The notes beneath the pieces were generated by a model, which saw only the letters and a list, made by a program, of their open reading frames with translations, ran no database searches and was not told the origin of the DNA. 64,000 nt of DNA from CATQHQ01 sp965243805 (GTDB lineage: Bacteria; Gemmatimonadota; Gemmatimonadetes; Longimicrobiales; Gaopeijiaceae), in NCBI GenBank assembly GCA_965243805.1, contig OZ251577.1:2294001-2358000 (forward strand). Direction: 5' to 3'. Positions 1 through 8,641 of the stretch are shown one piece after another (the first letter of the stretch is position 1; each line of letters begins with the position of its first letter). The position numbers and the translations under genes were made by a program.

Positions 1-2
1 CC

Positions 3-113
3 CAGTGGCCATGGCCCCAGTGCTACGATACCTGGGTGGACTGGTTCTGGAACCGGTGCTGGGACCCGTGCCCGTTCGGGAGCTGGTGCAACTGCATAAC
101 CTGCGAGTTCTAG
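3..113 (+). CDS. C-terminal end of an unknown Cys/Trp-rich protein (5' end outside window)
   Basis: An open frame enters from the window edge and stops at a TAG. Its last 36 residues contain seven Trp and six Cys, ending in FGSWCNCITCEF. Nearly all third codon positions are G or C, as in the real genes here, and this frame scores better on that measure than the competing frame that starts at base 2. I do not recognise the family. The composition would suit a small disulfide-rich or metal-binding tail, or the core of a ribosomally made, modified peptide, but no maturation enzyme is visible in the window. A small inverted repeat follows at 149-164. The call rests on codon bias and composition only. 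Confidence 0.35.
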   Translation, partial: QWPWPQCYDTWVDWFWNRCWDPCPFGSWCNCITCEF

Positions 114-227
114 CGGGGACTGCGGATGTATTGAGCCGGTCCGGCCCGTAGCCGTCGTCGGCTAGTGGCATGTTTTCCGGCGCATCGCCACTGGCCAACC
201 CCGTCGTCTGCGCCAGAGGATTCTACA

Positions 228-1433
228 TTGCCGCAACCCCCGCGCCAAGCCCCCGGCCCCGGCCCCGACCGCCGAACCGTCCTGAAGTCGGCCGCGGCCG
301 GTGCGCTCGCGGTCGGCGCCTCCCTGGCGGCACCGTTCGTCAACCTGCGCCGCTACCGCCTCTTCGCCGGTTCGGACCAGGAGTACTCGGCCCGGTGCGT
401 CGACTTGGTGACCGGTTCGCTGGTGATCGACATGCTGGCGCCCTTGGTGATCTCCCGGTCGGTCCGGGATCGCTGGGGTCCCGATCTGGATGGAATGACC
501 GCCCAGGAGGAGCAGGAGTTTCGGGACTCGGAGATCGACGTTCTCCACATCGCCGTCGGGGTTGGGGGCAGCGACTTCGACGACCAGTACCGCAACACCC
601 TGATGTTCGTGTCCCAGTTCAACTCCATCGTCGCTCAGCGGCCCGACCTATTCGTGCGGATCGACTCGGCGGCGGACTTGGCGTCGGTCCACGGCTCCGG
701 GCGAGTCGGCATCCTCATCGGCACCCAGACGTCGTTCCACTTCCACAGCCCCGACGACGTGGACGCTTTCTACGGCCTGGGCCAGCGCGTCTCCCAGCTC
801 ACCTACAACTCCCGCAACCTGATCGGCAACGGAGCAACGGAGCGGGTCGACGGCGGCATCTCCGACTTCGGCGTTGCCATCGTGGAGCGGATGAACCAGG
901 TGGGCATGGCGGTGGACGTGTCCCACTGCGGCGACCGGACCACGCTGGACGCCTGCGAACTGTCGTCGCGCCCGGTGCTCTTCACCCACTCCAACAGTCG
1001 GGTCCTCTCCGGCGGGCACCCTCGAACGAAGACCGACGAGGCGATCCTGGCAATGGCCCAAACCGGCGGCGTCATGGGGATCACCGGCGTCCGCATGTTC
1101 GTGCGCGACCGGGAGCCGACGACGATTGAGCACTACGTGGACCACTTCGACCATGTGCGGGACTTGGTGGGCGTGGAGCACCTGGGGGTCGGCAGCGACG
1201 TGGACCTGCACGGCTACGACGACATGCCGCCCGACGAGTACGCGGCCCTCAAGGCGGCCTACAAGGACTCCTACGCCTTCCGCGACAAGCTGGACATCGA
1301 GGGCGTGGACCACCCAAAGCGCATGTTCGACCTGACGGAGGCGCTGATCCGCAGGGGCTACGCCGACGACCACATTCGGGGGATTCTCGGCGGCAACTTT
1401 CAACGAGTACTGGGCGAGATATGGGAAGCGTGA
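228..1433 (+). CDS. Tat-exported membrane dipeptidase-like protein (peptidase family M19)
   Basis: 401 residues. TTG at 228 is chosen as the start because AGAGGA lies 7 nt upstream and because it places a twin-arginine signal (DRRTVLKSAAAGALAVGAS) close to the N-terminus; an upstream ATG at 165 would bury it. The export route therefore looks like Tat. M19 enzymes are zinc dipeptidases that cleave dipeptides, often ones with a D-residue. The late metal-ligand motifs are present (VSHCGD, FTHSNSR, GSDVDLHGYDD). The usual first His-x-Asp is replaced by VIDMLAP, and the bridging Glu region reads LIGTQTS, so two canonical ligands appear to be missing. The gene overlaps the next one by 13 bp and begins a co-directional hydrolase run. 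The family call is good; catalytic competence is unsure. Confidence 0.85.
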   Translation: MPQPPRQAPGPGPDRRTVLKSAAAGALAVGASLAAPFVNLRRYRLFAGSDQEYSARCVDLVTGSLVIDMLAPLVISRSVRDRWGPDLDGMTAQEEQEFRDSEIDVLHIAVGVGGSDFDDQYRNTLMFVSQFNSIVAQRPDLFVRIDSAADLASVHGSGRVGILIGTQTSFHFHSPDDVDAFYGLGQRVSQLTYNSRNLIGNGATERVDGGISDFGVAIVERMNQVGMAVDVSHCGDRTTLDACELSSRPVLFTHSNSRVLSGGHPRTKTDEAILAMAQTGGVMGITGVRMFVRDREPTTIEHYVDHFDHVRDLVGVEHLGVGSDVDLHGYDDMPPDEYAALKAAYKDSYAFRDKLDIEGVDHPKRMFDLTEALIRRGYADDHIRGILGGNFQRVLGEIWEA

Positions 1434-3214
1434 AGCGAGAGAGGCGGACGACAGGCGGGCGGCCTTGGAGAGCGTGGCTGCTGGGGATCGGGACGCCGAG
1501 CGTCGGGCTCGTTGGGCTTGGGATGCTGGGCGGCGGAGCAGGGGGCGAGGGAGCCGGCCGGGTCCAGCCCCCCATGGACGCTGTGATCGCCAACGGTCGA
1601 GTCGTGGACGGAACGGGCAGCGCCTGGTTCTACGGCGATGTTGGCATACGGGACGGACGGATCGTCGCCGTCGCGCCGGCCCACAGCCTCGCCGACGCAG
1701 ACGCCCCGGTGCGCATCGACGCCACAGGCAAGGTCGTGTCGCCCGGCTTCATCGACATCTTGTCCCATGCGCGTGCGCCCTTGCTCAACGGCGACGGACG
1801 GCTGATCGGGAAGATCACGCAGGGGATCACCACCGAGATCATGGGCGAGAGCACGACCAACGCCCCGGCCAACGCCAACACTTGGCGGTCCCAAGGGGTG
1901 GACCCAGCTCAGCTTCCGGAGCGGCTCGACTTTTCGGGTGCTCGGGGGTTCGACCGCTGGCTCCGCGCCATGCTGGAGAACGGCGCGTCTCCCAACTTCG
2001 GCTCCTTCATCGGAGCCACCACGGTGCGCATCTACGGGAAGGGCGAAGTGGAGGGACCGGCTACGGCCGCCGAACTCGACACGATGCGCGCCGCTGTGGA
2101 CAGGGCAATGGCCGACGGGGCCTTCGGAGTGGCGAGCGCCCTCGTCTACCCGCCCGCCGCCTTCGCATCCACCGACGAGCTGGTAGAAGTGGCGGCGGCC
2201 ACCGCGCCCTACGGAGGGGTGTACATCACCCACCTGCGCTCTGAGGGCGACCGTCTGCTGGAAGCGATGGACGAGGCACTGGAGATCGGCCAGCGTGCCG
2301 GCGTCCCGGTGGAGATTTACCACCTGAAGGCCGCTGGAGTACGCAATCACCACAAAGCGGCCCTGGCGATTGCCAAGATCGACTCGGCTCGGGCCGCAGG
2401 TCAGGACGTGCAGGCCAACATGTACCCCTACATCGCTGGGGGGACGGGGTTGGCGGCCCTTCTGCCCCCTTGGGCGTCGGCCGGCGGCAGGCTGATCCGG
2501 CGGCTGCGAGACCCCGAGACCCGCCAGCGCATCCACGACGATGTCATGTCGTCGGAGGGGGAGTGGGAGAACTTCGGCGCGCTCTCCACGCCGGAGGGCG
2601 TGCTGATCACGGCGGTCTCCGCAACCGGTCCCGGGGGCGAGCCCAGCAACGCCGAGCGCTACGTGGGGATGCGGCTCTCGGAGGTGGCGGAGGAGATGGG
2701 CGTGGACTGGGTGGACGCCGCCATCGAGCTGACCCTCATGACCGGCGCCGGTGCCGGGATGGTCGTCTACATGATGTCCGAGGAGAACGTGGCACTCCAG
2801 CTGCAGCAACCGTGGATCAAGATCGGAACCGACGCTTCGGGCTTCAATCCGCGCACGGCCCGGGGGATGACCCATCCGAGGGCCTACGGGACGTATCCGC
2901 GCATTCTTGGCAAGTACGTCCGGGAGGAGGGCGTGATCACCCTGGAGGACGCGGTGCGCAAGATGACCTCCGCCGTCGCGACCCGCCTGTCGATCCCCGA
3001 CCGCGGCCTGCTCAAGCCCGGAATGCGCGCGGACGTGGTGGTGTTCGACCCGGCGGTCGTCGCCGACCGGGCCACCTTCGAGAGGCCGCACCAGCTCTCG
3101 GTGGGCATCGAGGACGTGTTCGTGAACGGCGTACAGGTCCTGCGCCAGGGCCAGCACACCGGTGCCAAGCCGGGGCAGATCGTCCGCGGACCGGGATACC
3201 GGCCGACAGGGTGA
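1421..3214 (+). CDS. Exported N-acyl-D-amino-acid deacylase-like amidohydrolase
   Basis: 597 residues from ATG 1421, overlapping the preceding dipeptidase gene. The basic N-terminus and hydrophobic stretch (AWLLGIGTPSVGLVGLGML) suggest a signal peptide. The amidohydrolase fold starts near residue 50 (ANGRVVDGTG). The family landmarks QGITTEIMGES, THLRSEGD, IYHLKAAG, MYPYIAGGTG, the IGTDASG loop and THPRAYGTYPRILGKY are all visible, and the C-terminus has the usual GMRADVVVFDP. D-aminoacylases remove the acyl group from N-acyl-D-amino acids. The first metal motif, normally His-x-His after GFID, reads ILSHA, so its first His is missing. The gene lies between an M19 dipeptidase and a DadA-like oxidase, which fits a D-amino-acid recovery pathway. 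Confidence 0.88.
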   Translation: MGSVKRERRTTGGRPWRAWLLGIGTPSVGLVGLGMLGGGAGGEGAGRVQPPMDAVIANGRVVDGTGSAWFYGDVGIRDGRIVAVAPAHSLADADAPVRIDATGKVVSPGFIDILSHARAPLLNGDGRLIGKITQGITTEIMGESTTNAPANANTWRSQGVDPAQLPERLDFSGARGFDRWLRAMLENGASPNFGSFIGATTVRIYGKGEVEGPATAAELDTMRAAVDRAMADGAFGVASALVYPPAAFASTDELVEVAAATAPYGGVYITHLRSEGDRLLEAMDEALEIGQRAGVPVEIYHLKAAGVRNHHKAALAIAKIDSARAAGQDVQANMYPYIAGGTGLAALLPPWASAGGRLIRRLRDPETRQRIHDDVMSSEGEWENFGALSTPEGVLITAVSATGPGGEPSNAERYVGMRLSEVAEEMGVDWVDAAIELTLMTGAGAGMVVYMMSEENVALQLQQPWIKIGTDASGFNPRTARGMTHPRAYGTYPRILGKYVREEGVITLEDAVRKMTSAVATRLSIPDRGLLKPGMRADVVVFDPAVVADRATFERPHQLSVGIEDVFVNGVQVLRQGQHTGAKPGQIVRGPGYRPTG

Positions 3215-3234
3215 CGCCGTCTTCGGGCGGCGCA

Positions 3235-4599
3235 ATGCGCGTAGGGGTCGTGGGCGGCGGCGTGATCGGCTTGGCCACGGCTTGGCAGCTGAAGCGCATG
3301 GGGGCCGATCCGTTCATTGTGGAGTCCCGGACCGTCGGCAGCGGATGCTCGTGGGGGAACGGCGGCTGGGTGTGCCCCGCGATCTCTACGCCCTTGCCGA
3401 CCCCCGCGCTGACCTGGGGTGCGTTGCTGCGGACGATGCGGCGCGACGGCCCTCTCTACATCAAGCCCTCCGCTCTGCCGGGGCTCGCCTCCTGGCTCGT
3501 CCGGTTTCGGGCCCGGTGCGCCGCCGCCGCCTACCGTCGCGGCCTTCGCGCACTGGCATCGCTGAACGCGGTCACCGAGGAGCGCCTCGGCGAGATCGCC
3601 GCCGACGGGGTGGAGTTCGAGTGCGCTCGCGCTGGCATCCTCTTCGCCTTTCGCGATCCCGCCAAGGCCGCCGCGGTCCGGGCCGAGATGGCGGATGTGG
3701 CCCAGGCGGCGGCCGAGGTTGCGGACGTTGCCGACGTTGCGGGCGGCTCCGACGGGACGGGCGGTGCCGACGGGGCGGACGGAGTGGCGTACCGGCACCG
3801 GGCGCTGGACCGCGCCGAGACCTACGAGCAAGAGCCGCTGCTGCGCCCCGGCTTCCGGTGCGGCATCCTGGTGGAGTCGGAGCGTCACCTCCGTCCCGAG
3901 AGCCTGACGGCGGGGCTGGCCCGTGCGCTGCGAGCCGCCGGCGCGGACGTTCACGAAGGCGTGTCGGTCACGGGCTTCGAGGGCGACGACGGGACGAGCG
4001 TTCGCGCGCTGGCCACGACCGCCGGTCCCATGGACGCCGACGCCGTGGTGCTGGCGGCCGGCGCCGAGACGGGCCTGCTTGCCGCAAAGGCCGGTTGCGC
4101 TATTCCCCTGACCGCCGGGAAGGGCTACTCCGTGACGGTGGACGGCCCTCGCCGCCAGCTGCGCCAGCCCCTCTTCCTGGGCGACGACAAGGTCGGCGCG
4201 ACGCCGTTCGACGGCGCCCTCCGCTTCTTCGGCACGATGGAGCTGTCGGGGATCAACCGGCGGCTGGACTCCAAGCGCGTCCGCGCGATCCGGCGGGCTG
4301 TCGTGCGCGGCGTGAAGATCCCGGAGGCGGAGAGCGGCGGGAAGGAGTGGGTCGGGATGCGTCCAATGGTGCCCGACACCCTTCCCGTCGTGGGAAAGCT
4401 GCCGAGCCGCAACAACGTCTACGTCAACACGGGCCACCAGATGCTGGGCGTGACCCTTTCAGCCAGCACAGGTTGGGCCATGGCCCAACTGGTTGTGGAG
4501 GGCGGCTGCGAACTCGATCTTGCGCCGTTCGCACCGGGCCGATTCGGACCCCGACGCCAACTTGGACCAGCGGCCGACTCGGCGGAACAAGGAACCTAG
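3235..4599 (+). CDS. FAD-dependent oxidoreductase, D-amino-acid dehydrogenase (DadA)-like
   Basis: 454 residues. The product begins directly with a dinucleotide-binding motif (MRVGVVGGGVIGLATAWQL) and ends with the second FAD contact region typical of DAO-family proteins (GMRPMVPDTLPVVGKL, then NTGHQMLGVTLSASTGWAM). DadA oxidises D-amino acids to 2-oxo acids and ammonia and passes electrons to the membrane. A GTG at 3211 overlaps the upstream stop (GTGA) and is in frame, so translation may instead start there by coupling; ATG 3235 is preferred because the Rossmann strand starts immediately. A low-complexity Ala/Val/Asp/Gly insertion sits near residues 150-185. Together with the two genes upstream it would complete conversion of N-acylated or dipeptide-bound D-amino acids to keto acids. 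Confidence 0.85.
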   Translation: MRVGVVGGGVIGLATAWQLKRMGADPFIVESRTVGSGCSWGNGGWVCPAISTPLPTPALTWGALLRTMRRDGPLYIKPSALPGLASWLVRFRARCAAAAYRRGLRALASLNAVTEERLGEIAADGVEFECARAGILFAFRDPAKAAAVRAEMADVAQAAAEVADVADVAGGSDGTGGADGADGVAYRHRALDRAETYEQEPLLRPGFRCGILVESERHLRPESLTAGLARALRAAGADVHEGVSVTGFEGDDGTSVRALATTAGPMDADAVVLAAGAETGLLAAKAGCAIPLTAGKGYSVTVDGPRRQLRQPLFLGDDKVGATPFDGALRFFGTMELSGINRRLDSKRVRAIRRAVVRGVKIPEAESGGKEWVGMRPMVPDTLPVVGKLPSRNNVYVNTGHQMLGVTLSASTGWAMAQLVVEGGCELDLAPFAPGRFGPRRQLGPAADSAEQGT

Positions 4600-4627
4600 T
4601 CCTCAATCATAACAGGAAACCAGCTTT

Positions 4628-6601
4628 ATGTCAACTCCCTGGATCAAGGCAATCTCCCGATCGCTCGTCGGCCTGACCCTTGCGACGGCGTCGGCCGTCC
4701 TGGCGTCCTGCCGCGACGGCCAACCGTCGGGCGCCGCCATGGACGAACGGGTCTCCGAGTTCGGAGCCTACGAGGGCTATTCGGAGGCTCGCTTCGATTC
4801 CTGGGTGCGCAGTTCCCAGTACGTGACCGTGCGGGACGGCACGAGGCTCGCCGTGGACGTGGTTCGACCGGCCGAGAACGGAGTCCCCACCGGCGAAGCG
4901 CTGCCCGTGGTCTGGACCCATTCACGCTACCATCGAACGCCGGCCAACATCGCTCGGGCGTTCCGGAGCCCCGACGCGCCCGACGAGTCCGCCCAGTCCG
5001 GCGATGAAGCCGACACCGAGGCCGGCGGACTCGGCCCGGTGCGCTCCATGGTGGACGGCAACCCGGGACTGGAGCGGCTGGTCCGCCACGGGTATGTGGT
5101 GGTCGCCGTGGGTGTGCGGGGCAGTGGCGCGTCCTTCGGTCGCTACGAGGGGCTGTTCTCGCCGGCCGAGACCCGGGACGCCTTCGACGTAATCGACTGG
5201 ATCGCGTCCCAGCAATGGTCGGATGGGAACGTGGGCATGTTCGGCGGATCGTACCTGGGGATCACCCAGTACATGGCCGCTAGCACGGGGCACCCGGCGC
5301 TGAAGGCGATCTTCCCCACCGTCGCCTTGTTCGACATGTACGACGCACTGTATCCGGGCGGGGTGTACAGGGAGGACATGATCGGCCACTGGGGGTTGCT
5401 GACTCGCAGGCTGGATGCGGAAGTGCAGGCTCCTCCGGTGGACGACGACCCTGACGGCGCCCTACTGGCCATGGCCGTGGCCCAGCACGCGGACAACTGG
5501 GACGTGGAGGAGCACTTCCGCGCCGCCCGCTTCCGGAACCACGACGAGCCCCAGTTCGCATGGAGCCGTCACAACCCGTCGTCGTATCTGGACGAGATGA
5601 ACGCCTCCGGCGTGGCGGCGTACCACTGGGGCGGCTGGTACGACACCTTCGCCATGGACGAAGCCCTCTGGTACCGCAACTGGACTGGCCCCGACCTGAT
5701 GGGCATGGGGCCCTGGTCCCACGCATTCCAGCCGCCCGAAATGGCGGTGGAGCGGGCGCAGCTGGAGGCGGTGGAGCAGCACCGCTTCTTCGACCACTTC
5801 CTGAAGGGGGTGGATAACGGGATCATGGACGAGCCGGGTGTGCGCTACGCCCTGATCGACGACTGGGAGCAGTGGCGCTGGATGTTCGCCGACGAATGGC
5901 CGCCGCCGGAAGTGCGCCCATCCCGCTATGTCTTTGCCCCTGGACCCTCGGGCAGCGTCGCCTCCGTAAACGACGGTGCGCTGGTCTTGGAGGACGCCAG
6001 CGGAAACGGGAGCGCCGACGCCGACGCATCGGCCTACGACGAGTACCAAGTCGACCCCACGACGACCACCGGAACCGCCAGTCGGTGGGACAACGCCGTG
6101 GGACAGGGACCGATGGTCTACCCCGATCTGGCGCCCAACGACGCCAAGTCCCTCACCTACACGACGACGCCCCTGGAAGCGGACGTGGTCGTGGTGGGGC
6201 ACCCGGTAGCCACCGTGTATGTGAGTGCTGACGCCCAGGACGCCGACCTGTACGTCCTCCTGGAGGAAGTCTCTCCCGACGGCCAGTCCCGCTACGTGTC
6301 CGAAGGAACCATGCGTTTGTCCCACAGGAACCCCGCTCCCGCCCCCTGGGACAACCTGGGCTTGCCGTACCAGACCTCCGTCCAGTCCGACCTGTCGCCG
6401 CTGGTCCCCGGCGAAGTCGCCCGCGTGTCCATGGACTTGCAGCCCACTGCGACGCTCTTCAACGCCGGCAACCGAATCCGCATCACCGTCATGGGAGCGG
6501 ACGCCGACAACACGGAGCCGCCGCACTTCACGCCGCGCATCCGGCTCCATCGCTCCCGGGAGCATCCGTCGGGGGTGACGTTGCCGGTGTTGCCGTCGTG
6601 A
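4628..6601 (+). CDS. CocE/NonD (S15, X-Pro dipeptidyl-peptidase) family lipoprotein hydrolase
   Basis: 657 residues, with AGGA 10 nt before the ATG. The N-terminus is a lipoprotein signal with a lipobox ending in Cys (AVLASC, Cys about residue 28), so the enzyme is probably anchored in the cell envelope. The alpha/beta-hydrolase part carries the nucleophile elbow FGGSYLG, an Asp region (GGWYDTF) and a His region (GMGPWSH), matching the S15/CocE triad. A C-terminal beta-sandwich (TGTASRWDN onward, with VSMDLQPTATLFNAGNRIR) is standard for this family. Members cleave X-Pro peptides, esters or acyl-amino acids, so the exact substrate is open. It follows the D-amino-acid genes by 28 bp and likely shares their peptide-scavenging role. 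Confidence 0.92.
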   Translation: MSTPWIKAISRSLVGLTLATASAVLASCRDGQPSGAAMDERVSEFGAYEGYSEARFDSWVRSSQYVTVRDGTRLAVDVVRPAENGVPTGEALPVVWTHSRYHRTPANIARAFRSPDAPDESAQSGDEADTEAGGLGPVRSMVDGNPGLERLVRHGYVVVAVGVRGSGASFGRYEGLFSPAETRDAFDVIDWIASQQWSDGNVGMFGGSYLGITQYMAASTGHPALKAIFPTVALFDMYDALYPGGVYREDMIGHWGLLTRRLDAEVQAPPVDDDPDGALLAMAVAQHADNWDVEEHFRAARFRNHDEPQFAWSRHNPSSYLDEMNASGVAAYHWGGWYDTFAMDEALWYRNWTGPDLMGMGPWSHAFQPPEMAVERAQLEAVEQHRFFDHFLKGVDNGIMDEPGVRYALIDDWEQWRWMFADEWPPPEVRPSRYVFAPGPSGSVASVNDGALVLEDASGNGSADADASAYDEYQVDPTTTTGTASRWDNAVGQGPMVYPDLAPNDAKSLTYTTTPLEADVVVVGHPVATVYVSADAQDADLYVLLEEVSPDGQSRYVSEGTMRLSHRNPAPAPWDNLGLPYQTSVQSDLSPLVPGEVARVSMDLQPTATLFNAGNRIRITVMGADADNTEPPHFTPRIRLHRSREHPSGVTLPVLPS

Positions 6602-6605
6602 CCGT

Positions 6606-6659
6606 GCCGTGACGCGACCGAGAGCCGTGACGCAACTGTGGGCCGTGACGCAACTGCGC
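6606..6659 (+). repeat. Three 18-bp imperfect tandem repeats at a gene start
   Basis: Units begin at 6606, 6624 and 6642 and share the core gccgtgacgc. Each unit contains an in-frame GTG, so the duplication multiplies candidate start codons of the TolB-like gene and adds the peptide repeat AVTQL twice. Confidence 0.85.
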
Positions 6660-8429
6660 CGAGTCTCGGTTCTGGGGGCGGTCGCGCTGGCCGTCTGCGA
6701 GGTCCCATCCCCTGAAGCCGTTCCGCTGGCGACGGCGCGGCAGATGGGACCGGTGGGCTACCGAGACCCCGCCGGGGCCGTGTCGCCCGACGGCCGACGG
6801 CTGGCCTTCTCGCAAGGTCGGCATGTGGTCGTGCAGGAGCTCCTTGAAGACGGTCGGCCAAGCCGGACTCTGGGTCCCGCGCCCAGCCAGGTCCGCTACC
6901 TGGCGTGGATGCCCGACAGCCGGGGCGTGCTGGTTCACGAGAGGTCGTTCGACCGACGTCGCCAGGACTGGTTCGTCTACGACGCCGACACCGGGGAGAA
7001 GGCGGCGCTGTGGGGAGGCGGCCCCTTCCCAGCCGATGTGCCGAGGAGGGCGGAGCTACTGGAGCTGAGCTGGGCTCCTGACGGGAGCGGGCTCGTGGGC
7101 GTGCACCGGCGCGGCGGCCGTTCGCAAGTCTGGTGGCTGGCGGCCGACGGCCACTCCGGCGAGATGCTGGCGGAGGGCGACCGGCTCTCCCTTCCGGTGG
7201 TCTCGCCCGATGGAACGGTGGCGTGCATCGAGCGAAGCGCCGGGGCGCAGCGGCTCCGGATGCCCTGCCGGGACGGCGTCGTGGCGTGGATGGAGGACCA
7301 TCAGCCATACAACGGAGTCGCGTTCTCGCCCGACGGCGGGGCAATCTACTACGCTGCTCCTCGCGGCGACGGCGCGCTGGAGCTATGGACTCGCCCGGTC
7401 GGTGGCAGCCCAGCGACACGGCTTGCGTGGGGGGATCGGGACGCCTACGGCCCCTCCGTGGCCCGCGACGGCACCGTCGTCTACCGCACACAGCACTACA
7501 TGGTGTCGATCGACGCCGTGGCGGCCGCTGGCGGCGAGCCGCAACCAATCACCGCCTTTCAGTCCGAAACCCCTACGTGGAACCCATCGGGCACGGAGAT
7601 CTCCTTCACCTTCGGCGGCTGGCGGCTGGCCACCGACGACGTGAACTACCCGGACATCGACCAGCAGATCGGCATCGTGGACGCGACGACGGGCCTGCCC
7701 AAGTCGGCGCCGGATCGGGTAGTGCGCAACTCGTACTCCGAGGACCAGGGGATGCACTGGTCACCCAACGGCCGCTGGATCGCCTACCACAGCCACATCG
7801 ACGGAACCGACGACATCTACTTGGTGGCGTCCGCGGATTCGGGAGCGGTTCCCCGGATGATCTCCTCCGGCGGCTACGAAACCGGCTGGCCCCGCTGGTC
7901 GCCCGACGGCCGCTGGATCGCCGTAACCAGCTATGTTCACGACCCCTCCGGCGCCCGTCGCAGCGTGTTGTGGGTGATCGCCGTGGACCAGGAGACGGGT
8001 GTGGTCGGGTCCCAACGACAGGTGGAGATGGGAGAGTTCCCTCACGATGCGTTGCACGCCGAGTGGATGCCGGATTCGCGGCGCCTCGTTTTCGAAGCGG
8101 CGGAGGGGGCGGGCAGGAAGGCGCTCTACTGGGTTTCGAGAGAGGGCGGACCGCCGACGCGCTTCCACGAGTGGCAGTCCGACCAGCTCTACTCGGGGAT
8201 TGCCGTGTCGCCCGACGGCGCCTGGGTCGCCTATGTGGGTCCGGGGCGGGACGGCTTCTTCCAGGTCCATCGGGTCCCCTTCGGCGGCGGTCCGGCCGAA
8301 GAGCTGACCTTCGATCCCTCCCAGAAGACCCAGCCGGCCTACGACCCCACTGGCGCCCGCTTGGCCTACACCGTCTTCGTGTACGACGCGCGCTTCTGGA
8401 AGCTCACCAGCGACGGATCGGCCCCGTGA
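6609..8429 (+). CDS. TolB-like WD40/PD40 beta-propeller protein
   Basis: 606 residues from GTG 6609; in-frame GTGs at 6627 and 6645 are equally possible because the start lies in an 18-bp tandem repeat. About a dozen propeller strands are recognisable by the SPDGxxxAF-type motif (SPDGRRLAFS, SPDGGAIYYA, SPNGRWIAYH, SPDGRWIAVT, SPDGAWVAYV, DPTGARLAYT). Such propellers are often periplasmic and act as binding platforms or as the N-terminal half of prolyl-oligopeptidase-like proteins, but no peptidase domain follows. The hydrophobic stretch near residues 17-30 could be a weak signal sequence. The gene lies 7 bp after the CocE gene and its 3' end overlaps the convergent small gene at 8404 by 26 bp. 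Specific ligand unknown. Confidence 0.85.
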   Translation: MTRPRAVTQLWAVTQLRRVSVLGAVALAVCEVPSPEAVPLATARQMGPVGYRDPAGAVSPDGRRLAFSQGRHVVVQELLEDGRPSRTLGPAPSQVRYLAWMPDSRGVLVHERSFDRRRQDWFVYDADTGEKAALWGGGPFPADVPRRAELLELSWAPDGSGLVGVHRRGGRSQVWWLAADGHSGEMLAEGDRLSLPVVSPDGTVACIERSAGAQRLRMPCRDGVVAWMEDHQPYNGVAFSPDGGAIYYAAPRGDGALELWTRPVGGSPATRLAWGDRDAYGPSVARDGTVVYRTQHYMVSIDAVAAAGGEPQPITAFQSETPTWNPSGTEISFTFGGWRLATDDVNYPDIDQQIGIVDATTGLPKSAPDRVVRNSYSEDQGMHWSPNGRWIAYHSHIDGTDDIYLVASADSGAVPRMISSGGYETGWPRWSPDGRWIAVTSYVHDPSGARRSVLWVIAVDQETGVVGSQRQVEMGEFPHDALHAEWMPDSRRLVFEAAEGAGRKALYWVSREGGPPTRFHEWQSDQLYSGIAVSPDGAWVAYVGPGRDGFFQVHRVPFGGGPAEELTFDPSQKTQPAYDPTGARLAYTVFVYDARFWKLTSDGSAP

Positions 8430-8637
8430 CCTCCACCACCACGGGGTAGCCCGCCTCGGAGCGGGGCACTCGCGAGCGCAGCCGTGGGTCGTCGCTCTCC
8501 AAGTAGACCGAGATGCAGGGCTTGCCATTGAGCAGCCCCAACGCCGTGCCTGCCACGCCCTTCAGCCCGATCACCTTCCGCGTGACTCGCGCCTGGGCCT
8601 CCTCGACCGCCCCCGCGGGTGCCGCTTCCTTGGCCAC
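8404..8637 (-). CDS. Small protein resembling the N-terminal domain of the adjacent protease
   Basis: 77 residues from GTG 8637, starting 4 nt after the stop of the trypsin-like protease gene in the same direction. Its core (VIGLKGVAGTALGLLNGKP, then VYL and VVVEVTGPIR) lines up with the protease's own N-terminal segment (LLAMPGVAGTAVAIGVDGRP, then VYV and LVTEVTGEFR). Spacing is similar and the GVAGTA and EVTG blocks are shared. This is a directly visible paralogy. I infer a free-standing propeptide-like domain that could act as a folding helper or inhibitor of the protease. No signal peptide is apparent, which argues against action outside the cytoplasm unless the start is wrong. The 3' end overlaps the convergent propeller gene. 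Confidence 0.7.
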   Translation of the reverse strand: MAKEAAPAGAVEEAQARVTRKVIGLKGVAGTALGLLNGKPCISVYLESDDPRLRSRVPRSEAGYPVVVEVTGPIRRW

Positions 8638-8641
8638 GGGA

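Noticed and set aside
149..175. Rho-independent terminator after the Cys/Trp-rich peptide
   Set aside because: The stem is only 6 bp and the T-run is short and displaced by several bases.
1400..7548. Long minus-strand frames opposite the hydrolase genes
   Set aside because: They lack family motifs and their third-position bias is that of the antisense of a high-GC gene; they are mirrors of the plus-strand genes.
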